In this document: one piece after another, positions 1-8,305 of the stretch
How positions within the stretch are numbered: the stretch's first letter is position 1
Layout of the letters: each line of letters opens with the position of its first letter
NCBI RefSeq assembly: GCF_900187565.1
Contig: NZ_FYED01000006.1
Location: 186,001 to 250,000, forward strand
DNA length: 64,000 nt
Origin: Pseudomonas sp. Irchel 3A7
GTDB taxonomy: Bacteria > Pseudomonadota > Gammaproteobacteria > Pseudomonadales > Pseudomonadaceae
Reading direction: 5' to 3'
Made by a program: the position numbers and the translations under genes
The notes under the pieces: model-generated
Databases searched by the model: none
The model's input: the letters and a program-made list of their open reading frames with translations, nothing else
What the model was told of the DNA's origin: nothing

Positions 1-2
1 TT

Positions 3-578
3 TCTGGCGAAGAATGGGAGAAATCCAGCACCGAGGTGTCGGTGGCCCAGGCTGATTTGCTGCGCAACCAGGCCAACCTGGGATTTGCCCAGGCCAACGT
101 GCAACTGGCTATTGCCGCGTTGGCCGAGGCTGAGCACGACCTTGAACGCACCCGGGTCGAATCGCCGGTTAGCGGGTATGTGACCAATCTGCTGACCCGT
201 CAGGGCGACTACGCGACAGCGGGTGGTCCATTGGTGGCGCTGGTGGACAGCGACTCGTTTTATGTCAGTGGCTATTTCGAAGAAACCAAACTGCCGCGAA
301 TCGTAGAGGGTGACCGGGTCGACATCGAATTGATGAGTGGCGAACGTTTCGGCGGCACCGTGCAAAGCATCGCCTTCGCCATCGCCGACCGGGAAAACCT
401 GCCGGGTGGGCGTTTACTGGCCAATATCAACCCCAGTTACACCTGGGTGAAACTGGCACAGCGTGTGCCGGTGCGGATCAAGATCGATGCGGACTATGCC
501 GGCAAAGACAAACTGCGTGCCGGTACAACCGCCACGGTGACCGTCCAGGAAAACCGTAATATCCAGGATCGCCAATGA
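3..578 (+). CDS. HlyD/EmrA-like efflux periplasmic adaptor, 5' end outside the window
   Basis: The reading frame is already open at the left edge, so only the C-terminal ~190 residues are present. The GTG at 36 is internal, not a start. Visible parts are the end of an alpha-hairpin rich in Ala, Gln and Asn, a lipoyl/barrel-sandwich half (TRVESPVSGYVTNLL) and a beta-barrel segment (YVSGYFEETKLPRI). These are typical of membrane-fusion proteins of the EmrA/AaeA type, which link an inner-membrane exporter to an outer-membrane channel. The partner genes should lie to the left, outside the window. It is followed directly by a REP array. The family call is firm; the substrate cannot be read. Confidence 0.85.
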   Translation, partial: SGEEWEKSSTEVSVAQADLLRNQANLGFAQANVQLAIAALAEAEHDLERTRVESPVSGYVTNLLTRQGDYATAGGPLVALVDSDSFYVSGYFEETKLPRIVEGDRVDIELMSGERFGGTVQSIAFAIADRENLPGGRLLANINPSYTWVKLAQRVPVRIKIDADYAGKDKLRAGTTATVTVQENRNIQDRQ

Positions 579-580
579 TC

Positions 581-1076
581 CCTGTGGGAGCGAGCCTGCT
601 CGCGAAAGCGGTGGGTCAAGCGCCAGCGATGCAGGATGTGCCGGCGTCTTCGCGAGCAGGGTCGCTCCCACACTGGTTGTGTGTCGAGCCCACAATCAAC
701 TTCAACAACAGTCCCCTGTGGGAGCGAGCCTGCTCGCGAAAGCGGTGTGTCGGCCGCCAGCGATGCAGGATGTGCCGGCGTCTTCGCGAGCAGGCTCGCT
801 CTCACACTGGTTGTGTGTCGAGCCCGCAATCAACTTCAACAACAGTCCCCTGTGGGAGCGAGCCTGCTCGCGAAAGCGGTGGGTCAATCGCCAGCGATGC
901 AGGATGTGCCGGCGTCTTCGCAAGCGGGCTCGCTCCCACACTGGTTGTGTGTCGAGCCCACAATCAACTTCAACAACAGTTCCCTGTGGGAGCGAGCCTG
1001 CTCGCGAAAGCGGTGGGTCAAGCGCCAGCGATGCAGGATGTGCCGGCGTCTTCGCGAGCAGGCTCGCTCTCACAGG
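581..1076. repeat. REP array, 134-bp period, about 3.7 copies
   Basis: Copies begin with CCTGTGGGAGCGAGCCTGCT at 581, 715, 849 and 983, exactly 134 bp apart. The last copy is cut after about 94 bp. Each unit carries a REP arm (TGTGGGAGCGAGCCTGCTCG), about 45 bp including GCGATGCAGGATGTGCCGGC, the inverted arm, and a linker reading GTTGTGTGTCGAGCCCACAA. Units differ by only a few substitutions. Overlapping open frames here on both strands are by-products of the repeat and were not called as genes. Confidence 0.95.
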
Positions 1077-1092
1077 GATTTACATTGCTTTC

Positions 1093-1128
1093 AAAAAAAA
1101 GCCCCGCGACCGGAATGGGGCGCGGGGC
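1093..1128 (-). terminator. Rho-independent terminator of mexEF-oprN
   Basis: Read on the minus strand, a GC-rich stem (GCCCCGCGCC pairing with GGTCGCGGGGC around ATTCC) is followed by eight T residues. It lies about 50 bp past the oprN stop codon and ends the efflux operon. Confidence 0.9.
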
Positions 1129-1175
1129 AAAGAATTGGTTGGTTGCGGCCAACCAAAGGAGCTCTGTAAAAACGA

Positions 1176-2597
1176 TTACTTGCTGGCGACTGTCTCCGGC
1201 TGCCAGCCGCCACCGAGGGCCTTGTAGATCGCGACGATGCCGCGATACAGATCGACTTCGGCCTGGGCCTGGGTGTCTTCCGCCGCCAGGCGTTCACGCT
1301 GGGCATCGAGCAGCACGAGGAAGTCGGCGGAGCCTTCGCGGTAGCGGACTTCGGCGAGGTCGGCAGCGGAACGGCTCGATTCACTCTGACGTATCAGCGA
1401 GATCAGGCGCTGTTGGCGTTTGCCGTAGTCGCTGAAGGCGTTTTCCGATTCTTCCAGGGCCAGCAACACCTGCTGCTCGTAACTCGCCAGCGCGCCTTCG
1501 GCATCGGCATCGGCACCACGCAGGCGGGCACGCACACTGCCCAGGTCGAATGCCGCCCAAGTGATGCTCGGACCGAGCGCCCAGGCGTTGGCCGCCGAGG
1601 AGCCGATCTGCGAACCACGCCCGGCGGTGAACCCGAGGAAGCCGCTGAGGCTGACACGCGGGAACAGATCAGCCTTGGCCACGCCGATACGCGCCGTGGC
1701 CGAGGCCAGTTGGCGTTCGGCGCTGAGAATGTCCGGACGGCGTTGCAGCAGCTCACCCGGATCACCGATCGGCAGGGCCTTGGCAATCGCGGGCAAGTCT
1801 TTCGGGCTCAGGTCCACGTTCAACTTGTCCGGGCGCTGACCCAGCAGCGTGGCGATACGGTTTTTCTGCCGCACCTGCTCGGCCTGCAATTGCGGCACGC
1901 TGGCTTCGACCGAAGCCAGGCGGGCATCGGCACGCTCGACATCGAGCTGATCGCCAACGCCGGCATCGCGCAGGCTGACAGTGATCTTGCGCGACTCCTG
2001 CTGGTTATTCAGGTTGGCCAGGGCGATCTTTTCCCGCAGCTGTGCGCCGCGCAACTGACCGTAGGCATCCACCAATTCGGCAATCATGGTCACTTGCAGT
2101 TGGTACAGATCGGCCTCAAACGCCTGCTGTTCGGCGTTGGCCGATTCCAGGTTGCGCTGGATGCGGCCAAACAGGTCGATCTCCCACGCCATGTCCAGGC
2201 CCAGGTCGTAGCGCTCGCTATTGACGCGCTGGGTGGTCTGGCCAGGAATCTGCCCCTTGCCCAAATCACTGCTGGCACGGCTGGTGATGGTCGGCATGGC
2301 GTCATTGCTGACGTCATCGCGAATCGCCCGGGCCGCTTTCCAGCGGGCAAAGGCGACGCGCAGATCACGGTTGCCCTTGAGGGATTCGGTCACCAACTGA
2401 TTGAGGGTCGGGTCTTCGAACTGTTGCCACCAGATGCCTTCGAAGCGCGAACGGTCGAAGTTCTTCTGGCCGGCCGCGCCATCGGTGGCCGTGGTGATGT
2501 TGGCAGGTTCAGTGGCTGGGGTCTTGTAGTCCGGGCCGACGGCACAGGCGCTCAGCGCCAGTACCAGCAGGCTCGGCAGAAAGGCTTTCAGACTCAT
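1176..2597 (-). CDS. oprN: OprN, outer-membrane channel of the MexEF-OprN efflux pump
   Basis: 473 aa. The protein is the TolC-like outer-membrane factor that completes a tripartite drug-efflux pump. It starts with a lipoprotein signal (MSLKAFLPSLLVLALSAC, lipobox LSAC with Cys18), followed by the AVGPDYKTP segment typical of NodT/OprM-type lipoproteins. Two OEP repeats follow, including SERYDLGLDMAWEIDLFGR and WAAFDLGSVRARLRG. Its ATG shares one base with the mexF stop codon (TGATG), so translation is probably coupled. A terminator lies downstream. The family is certain; the name rests on the partner MexF and on adjacent mexT and mexS. Confidence 0.93.
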   Translation of the reverse strand: MSLKAFLPSLLVLALSACAVGPDYKTPATEPANITTATDGAAGQKNFDRSRFEGIWWQQFEDPTLNQLVTESLKGNRDLRVAFARWKAARAIRDDVSNDAMPTITSRASSDLGKGQIPGQTTQRVNSERYDLGLDMAWEIDLFGRIQRNLESANAEQQAFEADLYQLQVTMIAELVDAYGQLRGAQLREKIALANLNNQQESRKITVSLRDAGVGDQLDVERADARLASVEASVPQLQAEQVRQKNRIATLLGQRPDKLNVDLSPKDLPAIAKALPIGDPGELLQRRPDILSAERQLASATARIGVAKADLFPRVSLSGFLGFTAGRGSQIGSSAANAWALGPSITWAAFDLGSVRARLRGADADAEGALASYEQQVLLALEESENAFSDYGKRQQRLISLIRQSESSRSAADLAEVRYREGSADFLVLLDAQRERLAAEDTQAQAEVDLYRGIVAIYKALGGGWQPETVASK

Positions 2598-5500
2598 CAG
2601 TGCGACTCCGGCTGCGGTTGCAGTTTCAGCGCCTTGGCGGCTTTACGCGCTTCACCGCGCTCGACAAAGTTACGAATCAGTACGTAGAACACCGGCGTCA
2701 GCAGCAGGCCGAAGAAGGTCACCCCGAGCATGCCGGAGAACACCGCCACACCCATGGCATGACGCATTTCGGCACCGGCACCGCTGGAGAACACCAGGGG
2801 CACCACACCCATGATGAACGCGAAGGAGGTCATCAGGATCGGCCGCAGACGCAGGCGGCAAGCTTCCAGCACCGCCGCCAGCGGGTTCAGCCCTTCTTGC
2901 TGTTTATCCTTGGCGAACTCGACGATCAGAATCGCGTTCTTACAGGCAAGCCCCACCAGTACGATCAAGCCGATCTGGGTAAAGATGTTGTTATCGCCTC
3001 CAGACGCAATCACACCGGTGATGGCCGACAGCAGGGTCATAGGGACAATCAGGATCACCGCCAGTGGCAGGCTCCAGCTTTCGTACTGCGCCGCGAGCAC
3101 CAGGAACGCCAGCAATACGCAGAGCGGGAACACGAACAGCGCCGTGTTGCCGGACAGAATCTGCTGGTACGTCAGGTCGGTCCACTCGTAGGTCATGCCG
3201 TTGGGCAGTTCTTCCTTGAGCAGTTTCTCGATGGCTTTTTCGGCCTGGCCGGAGCTGTAGCCGGGGGCTGCCGCACCGTTGATTTCAGCGGTGATGAAGC
3301 CGTTGTAGTGCATCACGCGGTCCGGACCCGAGGTGTCGCTGACCTTGATGAAGGTCGCCAGCGGGATCATCTCGCCCTTGTTGTTACGTACTTTGAGCTG
3401 GCCGATCTGGTCGGATTCGAGGCGGAACTGCTGTTCGGCCTGAACGTTGACCTGATAGGTGCGACCGAAGCGGTTGAAGTCGTTGGCATACAGCGAACCC
3501 AGGTAGATCTGCAGGGTGTCGAAGATGTCGCTGACGGCCACGCCGTGGGTCTTGGCTTTCTCGCGGTCGATGGCGGCATCGACCTGCGGCACGTTTACCG
3601 TGTAGCTGGTGAACAGGTTGGCCAGTTCCGGCACGTTATGGCTCTTGGCAATGACGTTCATGGTTTGCTTGTACAGCTCGTCGTAACCCAGGTTGCCCCG
3701 GTCTTCGATCTGCAGGCGGAAACCACCGATGGTGCCCAGACCCTGTACCGGCGGTGGCGGGAAGATCGCCATGTAGGCTTCCTGGATCCCGGCGTACTGG
3801 CCGTTCAAGGCACCGGCGATGGCGCCAGCGGACATGCTCGGGTCTTTACGCTCGTCGAACGGCTTGAGAGTCACAAACACGATGCCGGCGTTCGGGCTGT
3901 TGGTGAAACCGTTGATCGACAGGCCAGGGAAGGCCACCGCGCTTTCCACGCCTGGCTGTTTCAGGGCCAGGTCGGACATGCGCTTGATCACGTCTTCGGT
4001 GCGGTCCAGGCTCGCCGCATCCGGCAATTGCGCGAACGCCACCAGGTATTGCTTGTCCTGGCCGGGTACGAAACCGGTCGGGGTGCTGGAGAAACCAAAG
4101 AATGTCAGGACCATCAGGCCTGCGTACAACAGCAGGGCGATACCGCTGCTGCGGATTACGCGGGCAACCGTGCCGACATAACCATGGCTGGCTTTTTCAA
4201 AGAAGCGGTTGAACGGGCGGAACAACCAGCCACCGAAAATCTTGTCCAGTACCCTGGAGAAACGGTCTTTGGGCTTGTCATGACCCTTGAGCAATACCGC
4301 GGCCAGTGCAGGCGACAGGGTCAGCGAGTTGAAGGCCGAGATCACCGTCGAAATGGCGATGGTCAGGGCGAACTGCTTATAGAACTGTCCAGTCAGGCCA
4401 GAGATGAATGCCGCCGGGACAAACACCGCGCAGAGCACCAGCGCCGTGGCGATGATGGGACCTGTCACTTCGCCCATGGCTTTTTTGGTGGCGTCCATCG
4501 GCTCGAGGCCCAGCTCGATGTTTCGCTCGACGTTCTCTACCACGACGATCGCATCGTCGACCACGATACCAATGGCCAGTACCAGCCCGAACAGCGACAG
4601 GGCATTGAGCGAAAATCCGAACAGGTGCATCACGGCGAACGTACCGATCAGCGACACCGGCACCGCCACCAACGGAATGATCGAGGCGCGCCAGGTTTGC
4701 AGGAACAGGATCACCACCAGCACCACGAGGATCAGCGCTTCGAAGAGGGTGTGAACCACCGCTTCGATGGAGCCGCGCACGAAGATCGTCGGGTCATAGA
4801 CGATGCTGTAGTCCATGCCTTGGGGGAAGCTCTTCTTCAGCTCTTCCATCTTGCCGCGAACTTCGTTCGAGATTTCGATGGCGTTGGAACCCGGGCGCTG
4901 GAAAATCGGGATCGCCACGGCCGGCTGGTTGTTCAGCAATGAACGCAGGGCGTATTGGCTGGAGCCTAGCTCGACTCGGGCAATATCTTTCAGGCGAGTG
5001 ATTTCACCGTTGTCGCCTGCACGAATGATAATGTTCTCGAACTCTTCCTCGGAAACCAGACGGCCTTGGGTGTTGATCGACAGTTGGAAACTCTGGGCAT
5101 TCGGAGCCGGGGGCGCGCCCAGTTGGCCGGCGGCCACCTGACGGTTCTGCTCACGAATGGCACTGACCACATCGGTCGCGGTCAGGTTGCGCGAAGCGGT
5201 CTTGTTCGGATCGAGCCAGACCCGCAGCGAGTAATCGCCCATACCGAACAGTTGTACATCACCGACACCACCGAGCCGCGCCAGCTCATCCTTGATGTTC
5301 AGGATCGCGTAGTTGGACAGGTACAGCATGTCGTAGCGTTTGTCCGGCGAGGTCAAGTGCACGACCATGGTCAGGTCGGGGGAAGCCTTGTCCACGGTGA
5401 TACCGATGCGCGTCACTTCCTCGGGAAGTTTGGGCTCGGTCCGGGTCACGCGGTTCTGCACCTGCACCTGTGCGTTGTCCAGGTCGGTGCCCAGCGCGAA

Positions 5501-5785
5501 GGTGATGGTCAGGGTGATCTTGCCGTCGGCGGTGGACTGCGAGGACATGTACAGCATGTTCTCGACGCCGGTGATGGCCTGCTCCAGGGGAGCGGCCACG
5601 GTTTCACCGATGACTTTGGGGTTGGCGCCCGGGAAGTTGGCGCGCACCACCACGGTCGGCGGCACCACTTCCGGGTATTCGCTGATCGGCAACTGGAACA
5701 GCGAGATAGAGCCGGCGATCAGGATCAGCAGCGATAGCACCGCTGCGAAGATCGGCCGTGTAATGAAGAATTGGGAAAAATTCAT
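2597..5785 (-). CDS. mexF: MexF, RND-family multidrug efflux transporter
   Basis: 1062 aa, full length for an HAE1 RND pump. It uses the proton gradient to move drugs from the inner membrane and periplasm into OprN. It starts MNFSQFFITRPIFAAVLSLL, which I recognise as MexF-type. The TM4 proton-relay residues are present in LAIGIVVDDAIVVVENVE (two Asp), and the second-half motif is GLACKNAILIVEFAKD. Large periplasmic loops follow TM1 and TM7. It sits between mexE (15-bp gap) and oprN (1-base overlap). MexEF-OprN pumps in Pseudomonas export chloramphenicol, fluoroquinolones and quinolone-signal precursors; the substrates here are inferred from the family. Confidence 0.96.
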   Translation of the reverse strand: MNFSQFFITRPIFAAVLSLLILIAGSISLFQLPISEYPEVVPPTVVVRANFPGANPKVIGETVAAPLEQAITGVENMLYMSSQSTADGKITLTITFALGTDLDNAQVQVQNRVTRTEPKLPEEVTRIGITVDKASPDLTMVVHLTSPDKRYDMLYLSNYAILNIKDELARLGGVGDVQLFGMGDYSLRVWLDPNKTASRNLTATDVVSAIREQNRQVAAGQLGAPPAPNAQSFQLSINTQGRLVSEEEFENIIIRAGDNGEITRLKDIARVELGSSQYALRSLLNNQPAVAIPIFQRPGSNAIEISNEVRGKMEELKKSFPQGMDYSIVYDPTIFVRGSIEAVVHTLFEALILVVLVVILFLQTWRASIIPLVAVPVSLIGTFAVMHLFGFSLNALSLFGLVLAIGIVVDDAIVVVENVERNIELGLEPMDATKKAMGEVTGPIIATALVLCAVFVPAAFISGLTGQFYKQFALTIAISTVISAFNSLTLSPALAAVLLKGHDKPKDRFSRVLDKIFGGWLFRPFNRFFEKASHGYVGTVARVIRSSGIALLLYAGLMVLTFFGFSSTPTGFVPGQDKQYLVAFAQLPDAASLDRTEDVIKRMSDLALKQPGVESAVAFPGLSINGFTNSPNAGIVFVTLKPFDERKDPSMSAGAIAGALNGQYAGIQEAYMAIFPPPPVQGLGTIGGFRLQIEDRGNLGYDELYKQTMNVIAKSHNVPELANLFTSYTVNVPQVDAAIDREKAKTHGVAVSDIFDTLQIYLGSLYANDFNRFGRTYQVNVQAEQQFRLESDQIGQLKVRNNKGEMIPLATFIKVSDTSGPDRVMHYNGFITAEINGAAAPGYSSGQAEKAIEKLLKEELPNGMTYEWTDLTYQQILSGNTALFVFPLCVLLAFLVLAAQYESWSLPLAVILIVPMTLLSAITGVIASGGDNNIFTQIGLIVLVGLACKNAILIVEFAKDKQQEGLNPLAAVLEACRLRLRPILMTSFAFIMGVVPLVFSSGAGAEMRHAMGVAVFSGMLGVTFFGLLLTPVFYVLIRNFVERGEARKAAKALKLQPQPESH

Positions 5786-5800
5786 CGGAGTCGTTATCCC

Positions 5801-7054
5801 TTATCCGCGTGGGTTCGCAGCAGCCAGTTTCACAGCCGTGCCCGGCGCGACCTTGGCAGGTGCGACTTGGGGCAGGTTGCTGGCTTCCAGCGCTTGTCGT
5901 TGTTGTGCCAGGGCAGCGAGGGTTTGCTCGCTGGCCATCGGGATCACTTCAGGGGTGACTGGCGAACCTGGACGTACCCGTTGCAGACCCTTGACGATGA
6001 TGGTGTCGTCCTTGTTCAAACCGTTGCGCACGATACGCAGGCCTTCGATTTTCGGACCCAGCTCGACTGCGCGGTAGGCGGTCTTGTTGTCGGCATCCAT
6101 CACCAGCACGAATTTCTTGCCCAGGTCGGTACCGACCGCTTCATCGTTGATCAGCATGGCGTTGTAGGTGCCGCTGCCCACCAGTTTCAGGCGTGCATAA
6201 AGGCCCGGGGTGTAGCTGCCGTCGCTGTTGTCGAACACGGCGCGACCACGGATGGTGCCGGTCTTCGGGTTGACCTGGTTGTCGACGAAGTTCATCTGGC
6301 CCAGGTGCGGGTTGCCGTCTTCGTTGGACAGGCCCATGTACACCGGGGTGGTGGCGCCGCGTTTGCCCTGGCGGGCGAGCTGGGTGTACTTGAGGAACAC
6401 ACGCTCGTCGGCATCGAAGTAGGCGTAGACCTTGTCGGTGGAGACCACGCTGGTCAGCGGGGTTGTGTCGGCGGTCACCAGGTTGCCGGCGGTGATTTCC
6501 GCACGGCTGACGCGGCCGCTGATCGGTGCGGTGACGCGGGTAAAGCTCAGGTTCAACTTCGCCAGATCAAGCTGCGCTTGCAGGGCGCCGACCGCGGCGC
6601 GAGCCTCCTGGGCAGCGCTGGTGCGCGAATCGGCCAACTCGGCGGAGATCGCGTTGCTGGTGCGCAGGCGCTCACCGCGCTGGGCTTCGTTTTCGCTGCG
6701 GGTGGCATTGGCGCGGGCCTGGGCAACCAGGGCTTCAAGGCGGCGGACCTCGGCCTGGAACGGACGCGGGTCGATCTGGAACAGCAGGTCGCCTTTCTTG
6801 ACCAATGCGCCTTCAGTGAAAGCCACTTCATCGATCTGCCCGGACACCCGTGGACGGATCTCTACGGTTTCCGGTGCTTCAAGGCGCCCGGTGAACTCGT
6901 CCCACTCGTTGACCGGTTGCTCCAGCACCTTGGCCACGCTGACTTTGGCAGCGGGCAGGGTGGCGGCCGTTTCCGGCGCCTTGCCGCATGCGCTGAGCAC
7001 CACTACGGCCAACAGGGCCAACGGGAAGCGCAAATGTTTGAGTGACTGTTCCAT
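5801..7054 (-). CDS. mexE: MexE, periplasmic adaptor lipoprotein of the RND pump
   Basis: 417 aa from the ATG at 7054, which has GGCGGA seven bases upstream. An upstream in-frame TTG at 7069 is possible but weaker. The N-terminus carries a lipobox, LLAVVVLSAC, with Cys23. Next come the barrel-sandwich segment (ETVEIRPRVSGQIDEVAFTE), an alpha-hairpin, the second lipoyl half (TRVTAPISGRVSRAEITAG) and the beta-barrel and membrane-proximal domains. It is the first gene of mexEF-oprN. The transcription unit is separated from its usual activator gene, mexT, by the fic-yhfG module. A 15-bp palindrome at 7138-7152 is a candidate activator site. Confidence 0.95.
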   Translation of the reverse strand: MEQSLKHLRFPLALLAVVVLSACGKAPETAATLPAAKVSVAKVLEQPVNEWDEFTGRLEAPETVEIRPRVSGQIDEVAFTEGALVKKGDLLFQIDPRPFQAEVRRLEALVAQARANATRSENEAQRGERLRTSNAISAELADSRTSAAQEARAAVGALQAQLDLAKLNLSFTRVTAPISGRVSRAEITAGNLVTADTTPLTSVVSTDKVYAYFDADERVFLKYTQLARQGKRGATTPVYMGLSNEDGNPHLGQMNFVDNQVNPKTGTIRGRAVFDNSDGSYTPGLYARLKLVGSGTYNAMLINDEAVGTDLGKKFVLVMDADNKTAYRAVELGPKIEGLRIVRNGLNKDDTIIVKGLQRVRPGSPVTPEVIPMASEQTLAALAQQRQALEASNLPQVAPAKVAPGTAVKLAAANPRG

Positions 7055-7137
7055 GGATGCATCCGCCAATGTATTGAGATTGGCGAATGATGCTCGGCGG
7101 GTTGGTATCGCACGAATCGAATGGGGCGAAGGTAACT

Positions 7138-7152
7138 ATCATTCGGAATGAT
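7138..7152. promoter_or_regulatory. 15-bp palindrome upstream of mexE, candidate LysR-type operator
   Basis: ATCATTCGGAATGAT is a perfect dyad and fits the ATC-N9-GAT form often bound by LysR-type regulators. It lies 84 bp before the mexE start codon, where an activator would bind. MexT is the obvious candidate. The published MexT box (ATCA-N5-GTCGAT-N4-ACYAT, from memory) is not clearly matched here, so the assignment is an inference. Confidence 0.45.
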
Positions 7153-7270
7153 ATGAGAGCCGAGTTAGCTCTCTAGCCTGCGCCTTTGGCTGGAACTTGA
7201 TCAATGGGGTTAATGGAAATTCAGTCTTTCCATGGTGGTAAAGGTCGGGCATGGGGCCGAGTCGCTCTTA

Positions 7271-7334
7271 TCGCGGGCAAACCCGCTCCCACAGGGTTTG
7301 CGCATAACCTGTGGGAGCGGGCTTGCCCGCGAAG
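7271..7334. repeat. Inverted REP doublet downstream of fic
   Basis: Two arms, TCGCGGGCAAACCCGCTCCC and GGGAGCGGGCTTGCCCGCGA, are separated by about 17 bp. The core is the AGCGGGCTTGCCCGC variant, not the AGCGAGCCTGCTCGC one seen at 581-1076. It lies in the gap between the mexE promoter and the end of fic. Confidence 0.9.
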
Positions 7335-7361
7335 AGGCCATCAGATTCGATTATCATCTGA

Positions 7362-7378
7362 AGGCTATCCGGATCCCC
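7362..7378. repeat. 17-bp direct repeat, left copy, bounding the fic-yhfG module
   Basis: AGGCTATCCGGATCCCC is identical to 8313-8329, which is the coding end of mexT (its last few codons). Sequences on either side of the two copies differ. The repeats bracket fic and yhfG 951 bp apart, so the left copy looks like a duplicated scrap of the mexT 3' end. Confidence 0.8.
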
Positions 7379-7435
7379 TGCGTGCAGCACAGCGGGTAAG
7401 GGCACATTTGGGGGGCGCCTTTGTTTTGGCGTGTC

Positions 7436-8047
7436 TTAAAAGTCCACTTCCTCAATAGTCGACCCGATGCATCGGTCAAATATTGTGATTAGAGGCCGAT
7501 CATCGCCGTAGAAGGGGGCAATACATGCGTCAATCCACTCTTGCCGTTCGGCGAGACCCCAATCTATTGAGTAGCCCGCATTGAAGATGATGAATTCGAA
7601 CACAATGCGCTGGGTTCGACCATTACCTTCCCTGAAGGGATGAGCAATGTTCAGCGTGCCGTAGGACTCAGCGATCGATGAGACCAGGAGGTCTCGGGAA
7701 TACCCCTCGAACCATCCCGCTTTGGCCATTTTCGAAAACTCTTTTTTGACTTCCCCTTCGATAAACTCGGGAACACAGAACCTTGTGTCGCCCTTGCTGA
7801 TCCCGAGAGTTCGGAGTTCACCAGCCCAGCTATAGATTTTTCCGAACAGGGTGCGATGCACCTGCTGCAAGGTCTTGAGGCTGTAAGGGGGTAGAACAAA
7901 CTCCATCTGCGCTGAAGCAATTTCGTTGAGGTAACGTTCGGCTTCGTCGAGATCGTTGGAGTCACGCAGGTTTAGTAGATTTATCAGTACGTCGGTGCCC
8001 GGATAGCAATCCGGGGCTTGATCAGTACCGTACTTGTCGTTACTCAA
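7436..8047 (-). CDS. fic: Fic-domain toxin (probable AMPylase), FicT class
   Basis: 203 aa. Fic enzymes transfer AMP or another nucleotide group from a cofactor to a hydroxyl of a target protein. The complete catalytic motif HPFREGNGRTQR is at residues 136-147, with catalytic His136 and the Gly-Asn-Gly-Arg anion hole, so it should be active. The body contains the flap region SWAGELRTLGISKGDTRF. The chosen start is the TTG at 8047: it gives MSNDKYG, resembling E. coli Fic (MSDKFGEG), and overlaps the yhfG stop (TTGA), implying coupled translation. It lacks its own inhibitory helix, which is supplied by YhfG. Placement inside the mexT-mexE interval is unusual. Known FicT toxins target DNA gyrase and topoisomerase IV; the target here is not shown. 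Confidence 0.93.
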   Translation of the reverse strand: MSNDKYGTDQAPDCYPGTDVLINLLNLRDSNDLDEAERYLNEIASAQMEFVLPPYSLKTLQQVHRTLFGKIYSWAGELRTLGISKGDTRFCVPEFIEGEVKKEFSKMAKAGWFEGYSRDLLVSSIAESYGTLNIAHPFREGNGRTQRIVFEFIIFNAGYSIDWGLAERQEWIDACIAPFYGDDRPLITIFDRCIGSTIEEVDF

Positions 8048-8214
8048 GCTTTGATGTGCCGTACAGCCTTCAGGGCGGCTTCGCGGGTAGGTAGCTTGAT
8101 TTCGCCGTCACTCGGGGACGGCAGGAAGCCTTCCAGGCGCAGGCTGGCTGCGAAGTTGGCTTTACGGTGCTTGGCGAACCAGGCTTTCTTGGTCTGCAAA
8201 CTCAGCTTTTCCAT
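8044..8214 (-). CDS. yhfG: YhfG-family antitoxin of Fic
   Basis: 56 aa: begins MEKLSLQTKKAWFAKHRKAN and ends AVRHIKA. The segment NFAASLRLEG matches YhfG, the small partner of E. coli Fic. It contains the inhibitory signature (S/T)xxxE(G/N) as S24-L-R-L-E28-G29; the Glu of this motif normally blocks productive ATP binding in the Fic pocket. It precedes fic and overlaps it by four bases, the common antitoxin-first order. The ATG at 8214 is the only ATG that gives a full family-length product. Function is inferred from family and position. Confidence 0.88.
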   Translation of the reverse strand: MEKLSLQTKKAWFAKHRKANFAASLRLEGFLPSPSDGEIKLPTREAALKAVRHIKA

Positions 8215-8305
8215 ATTCGGCACCCTGATGTCAGTGTCTGGCTATTGTAGCCGATTGAGGCCCTCATTAGGGACTGTCGTCTCGGCTTCGGAAAATGCTT
8301 CCGGG

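Noticed and set aside
581..1076. CRISPR-like array
   Set aside because: Repeats are long palindromic REP doublets with conserved, not unique, linkers, and there are no cas genes.
7054..7140. Classical MexT nod-box before mexE
   Set aside because: Only a fragment (TTCGAT-N4-GCGAT on the minus strand) resembles the consensus as I remember it; too weak to list.
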